Below, one piece after another: positions 11,519 through 22,200 of a stretch of 64,000 nucleotides of DNA (within the stretch, counting starts at the first letter, position 1; the number at the start of each line of letters is the position of its first letter). A model generated the notes under the pieces. That model was not told the origin of the DNA, did no database searches, and worked only from the letters and a program-made list of their open reading frames with translations. The stretch is from NCBI GenBank assembly GCA_024760905.1, contig CM045734.1, forward strand, positions 40,408,564 to 40,472,563. Reading direction: 5' to 3'. Both the position numbers and the translations under genes were made by a program. This DNA is from Plotosus lineatus. Lineage: Eukaryota > Chordata > Actinopteri > Siluriformes > Plotosidae.

Positions 11519-12133
11519 TTCTTTTCCTTTCGGCTTTTCCCTTCAGGGGTCGCCACAGCGAATCATCTGCCTCCATCTCACCCTATCCTTTGCATCTTCT
11601 CTTACACCAACGACCTTCATGTCCTCCTTCAACACATCCATGAATCGTCTCTTTGGTCTTCCTCTAGGCCTTCTGCCTGGTAGTTCCAGCCTCAGCATCC
11701 TACTACCAATATACTCACTATCCCTCCTCTGTACATGTCCAAACCATCTCAATCTAGCCTCTCTGACTTTGTCTCCAAAACATCTAACATGTGCTGTCCC
11801 TCTGATGTACTCATTCCTGATCCTATCCATCCTCGTTACTCCCAAAGAGAACCTCAACATTTTCATCTCTGCTACCTGCAGCTCTGCCTCCTGTCTTTTC
11901 CCCAGTGCCACTGTTTCTAAACCATACAACATCGCTGGCCTCAACACCATCTTGTACACTTTTCCTTTCATTCTTGCCGATACCTTCCTATCACACATCA
12001 CACCGGACACTTTTTTCCAACCATTCCAACCTGCCTACACACGCTTCTTCACCTCTTTTCCACACTCTCCATTGCTCTGGATTGTTGAGCCTAAGTACTT
12101 AAAATCCTCCACCTTTCTTATCTCTGCTCCCTG
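11519..12133 (-). mobile_element. 5'-truncated RTE LINE, recent insertion
   Basis: A 615-bp insertion carries the RTE 3' end on the minus strand. It is flanked by a perfect 19-bp duplication TAGCATTGGTAAAGGAAAC (11500-11518 and 12134-12152). It encodes the C-terminal part of the reverse transcriptase polyprotein from KVEDFKYLGSTIQSNGECG onward, including [20 protein letters not shown]. The intact long duplication indicates a fairly young insertion. Confidence 0.9.
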
Positions 12134-12206
12134 TAGCATTGGTAAAGGAAACGGTTTCCATAAATGTTGCATAGACGTCTCCTTACAGTTCCTTGATTCC
12201 TTTATT

Positions 12207-12499
12207 GGGCTTTTTACACCTGAGCCTAATGGCTCATCAGACCGGTGCTTATCCCTGGTTTCCATAGCGTGAAGCGACTAGGAGTTCAACTCCTCCTGGA
12301 TGGGACGCTAGTCCATCGCAGGTTACCTTCCCAGTATATTTTTACTGGTACCCAATTTATACTGCTGGGTGAACAGAGGCACACTTGTGGTTAATTCCTT
12401 GCCCAGGGGTCTTAGCACAGTGGGAGTCTAACTGGGATTCGAACCCACAACCTCCCGATCAGGAGCCCAGCACCCTAACCACTACACAACCAAGCCCAC
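12207..12499 (-). repeat. tRNA-derived SINE (type A), with TSD
   Basis: It has the same family features as the copy at 6463. A 13-bp duplication TGATTCCTTTATT (12194-12206 and 12500-12512) defines its ends. Confidence 0.85.
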
Positions 12500-12801
12500 T
12501 GATTCCTTTATTAGATATTACTTATTACTCCGGAATGAGGTCGGTACAAGGAAATTCCACACTGGGTTTTTGACGTATTAACCCAGTGATAATGAAGTCA
12601 GTGCATCAAGACTAAGGTCTGAGATTTCCCTGAACTTACACGGTTGATGTTATTTATTGTATAGCATTTTTCTGTCCATGTCTTAATAAGGGAATTCTTG
12701 GTGGGGGTGCTTTGAGACTGGGGAGGAAGTGAAACATCATTCCTACACCTGGCTATACATGTAATTCTAATGTGAAATGAGGATGTGCTCAGAGAGAGAT
12801 T

Positions 12802-13131
12802 TCCTTTCGGCTTTTTCCATTTCTCAGGGGTCGCCATAGTGAATGATTCGCAAGTTTTAATTTGGCATGGGTTTTTACGTCGGATACCCTTCCTGACACA
12901 ACCCTTTTAGCAAAGGACAGAAACACGCTGACAGCTTTGCAGCTACTCTTTTTTTTACAAAAGTCAGCAATGGTTCTTTAACATGCCTCTCACCATAGAC
13001 AGCGAGTGACATGGCCCGCCTTTGATAACCCAGTTAGCTGCACTGGGGGGGACAGTGACAACCATGTGGGTTCTCGAACCCCCAACCTTAGGATCAGTGA
13101 TCCAGCACCCTAGACCACTACTGCCTCCCCC
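12802..13131 (-). repeat. RTE-tailed SINE (type B)
   Basis: On the minus strand a tRNA-like head (GGTCTAGGGTGCTGGATCAC) is followed by a unique body. The tail combines an RTE 5' piece (GTCAGGAAGGGTATCCGACG) with an RTE 3' piece (TATGGCGACCCCTGAG and AAAGCCGAAAGGAAA). The best copy is at 23407-23741. Confidence 0.75.
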
Positions 13132-13235
13132 AAAAAAACAAATCTTTGTTCAAGTCATTTTTTTTCTTTTTTAAGTAGAGTAAGGGGTAAAAGTAAAATA
13201 TGTATATATTTATTACAATGCCTCGCTCTCTCTCG

Positions 13236-13238
<3 letters not shown>

Positions 13239-13268
<30 letters not shown>
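13239..13268. repeat. (TA)n microsatellite
   Basis: An uninterrupted TA run directly next to the following SINE. Related TA-rich tracts occupy 13684-13717 and 13956-14245 (TATAGATA variants). Confidence 0.95.
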
Positions 13269-13269
<1 letters not shown>

Positions 13270-13683
13270 CATGCGTAGGCCTCCGTCAGTCCCGAAGGAC
13301 TATGGCTGCGCTCTGGCCAGTATCCCGACTGGTGATACTCCCCAGTGCACAGAGCCTGGGTAGGGAGTAATGAGGGACAGGCTGTTACCCAAGCAGCAAG
13401 TCCCCCCCTGTCTCGGCGCCACCGGAAGGATCCAATGGAAAGGCAAGTGCCGATACGACTGGGTTCCAGTGCCGCTGCAGGAGAGAAACTACGGTCAATT
13501 TAGAACGGCCAATTACCCTACAGTGCACGTCTTTGGATTGCGGGGGAAACCGGAGCACCCGGAGGAAACCCGCACAAGCACGGGGAGAACATGCAAACTC
13601 CACACAGAAACGCCCAGGCCGGGAATCGAACCCGGGCCTTCTTGCTGTGAGGCGGACGTGCTAACCACTACGCCACCGTGCCG
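13269..13683 (-). repeat. tRNA-derived SINE (type C)
   Basis: On the minus strand the head reads GGCACGGTGGCGTAGTGGTT, with B box GGGTTCGATTCCCGG. The common fish SINE body (GGAGTTTGCATGTTCTCCCC and GGGTTTCCTCCGGGTGCTCC) follows. The distal part (13269-13490) extends into another conserved repeat (CCGAAGGACTATGGCTGCGC). It lies between TA microsatellites. Confidence 0.75.
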
Positions 13684-13726
13684 CCATATATATATGTATA
13701 TATATATATATATATATTTTTTTTTT

Positions 13727-13960
13727 TTACATGTTTGGACATGTACAGAGGAGGGATAGCGAGTATATTGGCAGTAGGATGCTGAGGTTGGAACTACCAG
13801 GCAGAAGGCCTAGAGGAAGACCAAAGAAGAGATTTATGGATGTGGTAAAGGAAGACATGAAGGTCGTTCGAGTCAAAAAAGAAGATGCAGAGGACAGGGT
13901 GAGATGGAGACGGATGACTTGCTGTGGCGACCCCTGAAGGGAGCAGCCGAAAGGAAAAGA
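13727..13960 (+). mobile_element. 5'-truncated RTE LINE fragment
   Basis: The last ~230 bp of the RTE are in plus orientation and encode [20 protein letters not shown] and [16 protein letters not shown]. They end GGGAGCAGCCGAAAGGAAAA within TA-rich microsatellite DNA. Confidence 0.85.
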
Positions 13961-14159
13961 TATATAGATATAGATATAGAGGATTTTCTGAGTAGATCCT
14001 TCCGTAGGAGAGTGCTCAATACTTTTTGGGAGAGCAAATAACAATAATTTATTGTAGATATATATATAGATATATATAGCTATATATAGATATATATATA
14101 TATAGATATATAGATATATATATAGATATATAGATATATATATAGATATATAGATACAG

Positions 14160-14206
<47 letters not shown>

Positions 14207-14575
14207 TATAGATATATATAGATACATATATAGTGCTGGCCGGCCGAGAAAAGAGTTATTGACTGATCTATTCAGTGAAATCCTGGATTGCTCAACAGCC
14301 AATCAGATTGTGCATACCATGGTTGCATTATAAGCATCTATTATGTGGCGCACTAACTATACAGTCAATGTTTCTGTGAATTAGCTATTTTTATAAAAAT
14401 GATCACCTTATTAGAATGAGCATATAATTAATAACAAAACACTGATTTAATTACAGTCACTATCAGCTATTTTTATGAAATTACTCCACACCTTCAGATT
14501 CAAGAAATTAGTGGAACTGAGGTACGAAGCCATTGTTTGTAATCTACAAGTGCATGCTATATTTTCCTCCTGCTC

Positions 14576-14581
14576 TTTATT
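14576..14581 (-). terminator. Polyadenylation signal of the LRR membrane gene
   Basis: AATAAA on the minus strand, about 45 bp after the stop codon at 14626. This implies a very short 3' UTR ending near 14555. Confidence 0.6.
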
Positions 14582-14625
14582 TAATTTAAGTTTCACTTTT
14601 TTCTCTGGCTTAACCTGGAGTTTCC

Positions 14626-16299
14626 TCAAAATTTACTGGCTTGTTTAACTTTTTGCTTATTCATATGACTTTTCCTCCATCTGTCTCGTGTCCAGCGACC
14701 ACTGTTCTCTACCACCTCATGCAGGAGATCAATAAAGGTGTACTCGTTATCAACCAGCAGCTTGTCATCACTAGGAGATCCTCCAGCAGGGGGTGCACCT
14801 GAACTGAAGTGAGACTGATCCTTTTGTCTGTCTCTTTCTGCTCTTCTTGACTTCCTCTCTGGTGAGGCTTTTTTCTGTTGAACCCTTGGAGTTTGTTTGG
14901 TCTTGCTGCCTCTGCTCTGCACCTTATTGACCGTGTCAGAGCTCATTCCTTCACATTGTGGTCTGACATTGACAAAGTCAGGATGTGCTTGACTATTTAT
15001 TGGAGGAAAACTTTCACCCATTTCAGTGTGTCCTTCATTTATCTGAACATAATCTTTGGTCAAACTGGACAAGTCTTGGAAGATTGATTGATTGATGGAC
15101 TCGCCAGTTTCCACTGAAGGTTCCAGAGATCGAAAGTCTTCAAGGTTGAATATTTGTAGTTGCTGTTCAGGAAAGCTGGAACCACTTGCCTCAGGGACCG
15201 TTTCTGGAATAGCTGAGGAGATACCAGATGGAAACTTGCCTATATGGTACTCATACTGTGTGATAAAAAAGAACTTGGGAGAAACACCAAGGATCTGCTG
15301 GGTTTGTGCCCATTGCTTTTTCCATTGAGCTGCAGTAGGAGGCCAGGACAATGTACGTCTGAACGGTCTTAGATTCAACTGTCCAGTCGAATCGTTAGCA
15401 CAAACCTGCTCTACTTTGGACTTTAGGCTTTGCTTTTCTGGATCAGCGCCAATAGTAAGATACGGAATGTGCTCAACATTTCCCACAGGCTGGAAGCCAT
15501 CATGCTCCTGTGGAGGGTGAGATCTTCCTAAAGTGGCAATCAACTTATCTTCATCATCATATTCCTCATTACTGGGTACAGAGTCTTCAGTATGCAAAAA
15601 TTCCTGTTCTTTTACATTTCCCTCTAAAATATGTTGATTCTTTTCTACATCCTCAGCATTCTGCTTATTCTCAACTCCTGATTTCAAAGTCGTGATATCA
15701 TCATTTCTTTCTTCAACAAGTCTACATACCTTGTTAATTTTAGTTCTTTCTGCTTCTTGTTGTTTGTCTTTGCCTACATGCTCAATCTTCTTTTCTTTCA
15801 GTTCAGTGTCCTTACCGTCCAACTTACCAAGCTGATATTCTGTCCAATCAGCACATAATTCTTGATCCATCCATTGTCCTGAATTTTCCACTTGAGTCTT
15901 TGGCTGGCTCTCAGTGTAGTCAGTCCTAGAAAGCACAGGCCCTGCTGATTTTGGTCGACGAGGCATCATTCTCGTTTCATACATTCCTGTGCTGTAAATT
16001 TGCGACTCCAGTACTCCCTGGTTCAGCTTTAATAAAAGTCTTTTATTTGACTGGTTTCTTTTCTCATCAGAAGTATTGCAATCCAGATTGTTGTACATTT
16101 GTAGCATTGCTTGGCTGTCTGGTTGAGCTTTACTTGGACCTTCTTGTTCCGCTGGAAAAGGCTGGATGGTCACTTGATGTTTATGAACTTGTTTTCTGTG
16201 GTACAAAACTGACAAAGCACAGATAACAAGTACCAGGGCACAAAGTACCACTGGCAGAAGTTGTGTATTAGATTTTCTGGTGTTCTTTAGTACATGCCT
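14626..16299 (-). CDS. LRR membrane gene exon 5 (TM and tail)
   Basis: The acceptor is CCCTTCTCTAG. The 1674 bp encode the membrane span and the entire cytoplasmic tail to TGA at 14626-14628. The tail is rich in Glu, Lys, Gln and Ser, with basic stretches (MMPRRPKSAGPVLSR, KKASPERKSRRAERDRQK) and a C-terminal block DNEYTFIDLLHEVVE. The long intact frame supports it being coding. Confidence 0.85.
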   Translation of the reverse strand, partial: RHVLKNTRKSNTQLLPVVLCALVLVICALSVLYHRKQVHKHQVTIQPFPAEQEGPSKAQPDSQAMLQMYNNLDCNTSDEKRNQSNKRLLLKLNQGVLESQIYSTGMYETRMMPRRPKSAGPVLSRTDYTESQPKTQVENSGQWMDQELCADWTEYQLGKLDGKDTELKEKKIEHVGKDKQQEAERTKINKVCRLVEERNDDITTLKSGVENKQNAEDVEKNQHILEGNVKEQEFLHTEDSVPSNEEYDDEDKLIATLGRSHPPQEHDGFQPVGNVEHIPYLTIGADPEKQSLKSKVEQVCANDSTGQLNLRPFRRTLSWPPTAAQWKKQWAQTQQILGVSPKFFFITQYEYHIGKFPSGISSAIPETVPEASGSSFPEQQLQIFNLEDFRSLEPSVETGESINQSIFQDLSSLTKDYVQINEGHTEMGESFPPINSQAHPDFVNVRPQCEGMSSDTVNKVQSRGSKTKQTPRVQQKKASPERKSRRAERDRQKDQSHFSSGAPPAGGSPSDDKLLVDNEYTFIDLLHEVVENSGRWTRDRWRKSHMNKQKVKQASKF

Positions 16300-19200
16300 C
16301 TAGAGAAGGGAGGAGTCATTTATTGGTGATAATGAGACACAAGTTGAAACGTGTTAAATGGAAGAAACTTAAGCTCCATTTCTGTGCTGGTTGCAAATAA
16401 AACATGGGCAGATCTTATTTGCTCCATACTTTATAGCTTATAATTGCAGCAATTTTAATGATGTACATTTATTGTAGCTATTAGTTATCCAATATACATG
16501 CTACATAATTAAAGGCATTTCAGCTTTTCATAGACCATCAATATGTGCCAAGTTTTATGAATTTTTTAATGCAGTAATCATCAAGAATCACTAGTTAATA
16601 TTTTTCCAGCAGAGAATTTATCCCCATATGTATGTGCTGCATTAATGTTGGTGTAATTGTTAATGTTATTCCACTGTTTAGGAAAACCTACCTACTAAGC
16701 CGATAATGAGAGAGAGATTAGTGCTTTTTGGTGTGGGAGTTTGACTGCTTCTGGTTGTAAAGGTAACATCTGTTACAGGGTTTGTTACAGGGTTCACACA
16801 TTTGGACACATTCCACACAGGTTGTTCTTGCAGATGAGCCGGACTTTCACACAGCACCTCCATCTCATTCTGCAGAAGGGAGGCTTTTTGTAGCTCTGCA
16901 TACAAACACACAAATTAGAACTAAAGGATACTGCTAAAATATGGTTATTTACTGTGCAGAGGTCTTTGTACATGGTTACCCAAAGTCAAAACAAAAAGTC
17001 ACAGCATAGTTTTCCAGAAAAAGCTAATGCTGACTTATATTTTGAGATTTTGATTATTAAATGGGAGTTTAAGCCAATTTTTTTTTTTTTTTTTTTTTTT
17101 TGGGGGGGGGGGTGGTAACAACGAAAGTGGACTCAGACTCACATAAGACACTGTAAGACTGAAGTGTTATATATTTAAGTCAGGGGTTCTCAACCAGGGG
17201 TCATCATTCCAGGGGGTGCGAGAAGCAGGGCTGTAACTTTTGAAATATGTAAATATCTGCTTTTGATAAAATTTAGTATGATTCTAAATAGTCTACATAG
17301 TACATACGTGCAACTAAAAAAGGGTTGGGAACCACTGATTTAAATGCATCATGCTAGATACCATGGGTTCACATAAGAGTAGATGCATGTTTGATGTATG
17401 TAAGCGTAGTGTAACGTGCAAACATGCTTAGCTTGATTCTATTCAGATATTTACTAGTTTATACCTAATTTTTAGTTTAATATCTGTATACAGTAGTTTT
17501 GCCATTATCTTGACTTATTAAAACTGATGTGTCTACATTCTATTCTTGCAGTTCTGCACACTCGCAAAAGTGAAATGGACTACAAATGATGGCACTTCTA
17601 AAGAAGTAAATGCAATCTTTCAAATGGTCATTAGCAGATTGCAACTCTGAAGTAAAACCAACCAAAAGATGAAAATGTACTTATTATGGGTGTAACAGAA
17701 AATTTCGAAGGCTTTCTTTTTTCTTGAACGAAAGTCAGAGGTCACTGTGATAAGGTCAAACTCCATGAGATGAAGGCTAAAAGAAATGTTTGAAAGAATG
17801 TGTCCTCAGAGTGAAACCAGATAGAGGGAACAATACACTATAATTTACATTAAAAAAATCACATTTTAGTTTGCTTTTATTCTTTGAAGTGCATATACCA
17901 AAACTTTCAGTCCAAATAAAATGTAGTAGTTTTCATACATTTCTGTGTAATACAGGGATCCCTCGCTACTTCGCACTTCAATTCATGCGGCTTCAGTGCA
18001 TCGCAGTTTTTTTTTTGTTTTGTTTTTTATATTAATCGAATTAAAAAAATAAGGATATTAAGGAAGAATATGGGGAAAAGTTAAGGAAAATGCCACAAAA
18101 ACAAGGCCATGATGCAAAAAAAATTTTTAAAAAACAACCCAAAACCTCCGATCAAAACTACTTACATTGTTGTGAGGTGCGCATCTGAGTGTGTGCACAT
18201 GCGTGTCTGTATGTCTTCTTTCTTCTTTTCCTTTCGGCTGTTCCCTTCAGGGGTCGCCACAGCGAATAATCTGCCTCCATCTCACCCTATCCTCTGAATG
18301 TTCTTCTCTTACACCAACCTTCATGTCCTCCTTCACCACATCCATGAATCGTCTCTTTGGTCTTCCTCTAGGCCTTCTGCCTGGTAGTTCCAACCTCAGC
18401 ATCCTACTGCCAATATACTCACTATCCCTCCTCTGTACATGTCCAAACCATCTCAATCTAGCCTCTCTGACTTTGTCTCCAAAACATCTTACATGTGCTG
18501 TCCCTCTGATGTGCTCATTCCTGATCCTAACCATCCTCTTTACTCCCAAAGAGAACTGAACATTTTCATCTCTGCTACCTCCTGTCTTTTCCCCAGGGCC
18601 ATTGTTTCTAAACCATTCAACATCGCTGGCCTCAACATCGTCTTGTACACTTTTCCTTTCATTCGTGCCGATACCTTCCGATCACACCGGACACTTTTCT
18701 CCAACCATTCCAACCAGCCTGCACACGCTTCTTCACCTCTTTTCCACACTCTCCATTGCTCTGGATTGTTGAGCCTAAGTACTTAAAATCCTCCACCTTC
18801 CTTATCTCTGCTCCCTGTAACCTCACCATTCCTGTTGGGTCCTTGTCATTCATACACATGTATTCTGTCTTACTAAGGCTAACCTTCCTTTCCAGGGCAT
18901 ACCTCCTCCTCTCTAGATTTTCCTGCACTCTCAATGTTCTGAAAAAGATCACAATGTCATCTGCAAACATCAGTCCATGGGGAATCTTGTCTAACCTCGT
19001 CTGTCAGCCTGTCCATCACCATTGCAAACAAGAAGGGGCTCAGAGATTACCCTTGATGCAGTCCCACCTCCACCTTGAACCCTTCCGTCACACTGACAGC
19101 ACACCTCACCACTGTCTTACATCTCTTATACATGTCCTGCACCACTCTAACATACTTCTCTGCCACTCCAGACTTTCTCATGCAATACCACAGTTCCTCT

Positions 19201-22200
19201 CTCAGCATCCTGTCATATGCTTTCTCCAGATCCACAAAGGCACAATGCAGCTCCTTCTGACCTCCTCTGTACTTCTCCATTAACATCCTCAAGGTAAACA
19301 CTGCATCTGTGGTGCTCTTTTTTGGCATGAAACCAAACTGTTGTTCACAAATGCTGACCTCTGCCCTTAGTCTAACTTCCACTATTCTTTCCCATAACTT
19401 CATCGTATGGCTCATCAACTTTATCCCTCTGTAGTTGCCACAATTCTGAACGTCTCCTTTGTTCTTAAAAATGGGCACAAGCACACTTCTCCTCCATTCC
19501 TCTGGCATCCTCTCACTCTCTAAGACCTTGTTGAATATTCTTGTCAGGAAATCTACTGCTACCTCTCCTAGACACTTCCATACCTCCACCGGTATGTCAT
19601 CAGGACCAACTGCCTTTTCATTCTTCAATCTCTTCAATGCCCTCCTCACTTCACCCTTTCTAATCTTTGCTACTTCCTCATCCTCAAAGTCACCTCTTCT
19701 ACTCTTTTTCTCTCTCATTTATCAGCTCTTCAAAGTACTCTTTCCATCTTCCCAGCACACTTTTGTCATCAGTCAATACATGTCCCTCTGTCCTTCATCA
19801 CTCTAACTTGCTGTATATCCTTCCCATCTCTATGCTGTGCCAACCTGTATAAATCATTTTCTCCCTCTGTACTTTCTAACTGAGCGTACAAGTCATCATA
19901 GGCCCTCTGTTTGGCCTTTGACACCGCTACCTTTGCTTTACGCTGTCTCTCTGTACTCCTGTTTCCTCTTCAGTCCTCTCTATGTCCCACTTCTTCTTAG
20001 CCAACCTCTTCCTTTGTACACACTCCTGCACTTCCTCATTCCACCGCTAAGTCTCCTTATCTCATCTCCTGCCAAATGACACACCAAGTATTCTCCTACC
20101 TGTCTCCCTGATCATATTAGCTGTAGTTGTCCAGTCATCTGGAAGCACTTCCTGACCACCCAAAGCCAGTTTCAACTCCTCCTTGAAAACACGCCACTCT
20201 TCCTTTTTCAGCTTCCACCACTTTGTCTTCTGCTCTTCCTTTGCCTTCTTCACATTCCTCACCATCAGCGTCATCCTGCACACCACCACCCTATGCTGTT
20301 TGGCAACACTCTCATCCGCTACTGCTTTGCAGTCATTGACTTCCTTCAAATTACATCGCCTACACAAGATGTAGTCTACCTGTGTCCTCCTACCTCCGTT
20401 TTTATAAGTCACCATATGCTCCCAGGCATGTGATTTGACCATCACCAAAATATCTGAAAATCAGCCAGAAGTCTGGAGGGCGCAGTCGGGTCCAGGGTGA
20501 AACCCTGGTGGGTGGGGTCAAGGGGGGTGAAGCCCCCCTCGAAGCTCCTCGGTTTTAAGCATTTCAGCAGGGGAAAAAGGCTGACACTGAAAGAGCTCGA
20601 GAAAGTTTAATTTCTAATCTACATAAACCCACAAGTTGAGGTACAGTATGTATATCATGTTGGATTCCAACACTTATAAAAGTGTTATAGTCACAAATCA
20701 AATAGTCACTCAGATATGTCCTGCCTCACAACACTATTATCAACAGTCATTGTCTTTAAACACAATCTGGAAACAAACTATACACATGACATAATATACA
20801 TGACATATGTTTTTTGAATTGATGTTTCTTTGTCTTTAGTGTTTTAGCATGGCACTTTCTTCTTTCCTTTTGTGAAGCCTGAACTGTCCTTCTGGAGGCT
20901 GCTTAGAAAGTTTGTTGTCCTTCTGGATGCTGAGGCGTTTCGATCGAGTCTCAGATTCATAGTTTTACATTTCCAATATTAATGGGCTCATTACACGAGC
21001 ACACACTCCCGCTGCTGTTTAGAAACCCTGAATGACAATGCCTATTTATATAAGTTAATTACAAAAAACTGGTGAGTTAATGCGGCAATAATTTATTCTA
21101 ACAGCAGAAAAATGATTCAGTGACCATAGAGTCTGCTCATTTGATTCAGTTCATGGAGTAAACACGTGAACATCCTACGCCTAAAACATGCATGCATTCA
21201 CAATAATTTGAAAAATATAATCTGAAACTAGACAAGAAAATTCTCAAACATACCTCAAAATTAACTACTCGATCAGTGACAGGTACTGGTTGTTTCACTG
21301 GGTCTTTTCTTTGCACAGAAGTTTCTGGTCGAACGGCAAACCAAGGGTTGAGTCCGTAGGGTTCTGTAATCTTCCGGCAATTGAATATTATATTTTCCTT
21401 AATTCCAGTTTTTTGACATGTTTCTTACTTTTCGCGTGGCTGTCAAACGCCTTAAAACTCCTTCCACTGTAGTCGATCGTCGCTACACCACGTACACAAC
21501 GCCTTCCCAGGTCGATCGATTTTGTGGAAGAAGTCACCGAACAAACTCGTCACCTTTTTACCTACGAATGCTACGGTTTCTTTTTCCATCCATTCCCACC
21601 TAAACTTGTTTTTCACGCCTTTATTTCTTTGATTCGAGCAGAATCTTTTCTCTCCATCACAGACATCCTTTCGATCGCTCAACAGATTGGAAGTGGTGTG
21701 TATGTCTACATACATGTTTCAACATGTTTCAACATCAGTCAATCATCAGCCAATCAGCAGTAACGTTTCAAGAGAGGTCATTTTAAGCAAAACTCGGAAC
21801 AGAATAAAAGTGGAAAAAGTTATTTTGACATATTCAGCTACTTTTTTTTTTTTTTTTTTAAACGGGACCAATGAAAAAAAATCAGAATTCCGATATTTCG
21901 CAGAAGAATCACATGCCTGTGCTCCTGTCTCTACTGGAAGAAAGTATTTACCACAGCCATTTCCATCCTTTTTGCAAAATCTACCAACATCTTTTGTTCT
22001 GTGTTCCTGTCCTGGATACCAAACCTGCCCATCACTTCCTCGTCCCCTCTGTTGCCTGCACCAACAGGTCCATTGAAGTCTGCACCAATGACCACTCTTT
22101 CACCTCTGGGGGTACTCTGCATCACTTCATCTAACTCACTTCAGAATCTCTCCTTCTGTTCTAGCTCACATCCTGCCTGTAGGGCATAAGCACTAACAAA

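Noticed and set aside
11505..12272. 255-codon plus-strand open frame
   Set aside because: Antisense shadow of the truncated RTE copy, running across the duplication into a SINE.
13727..14302. 191-codon minus-strand open frame rich in Tyr/Ile
   Set aside because: It is a translation of TA-rich microsatellite plus the antisense of an RTE fragment.
16692..16695. Donor site four bases downstream (transcript sense) for LRR gene exon 4
   Set aside because: It has equal consensus quality, but it would shift the frame and introduce a stop at the start of exon 5.
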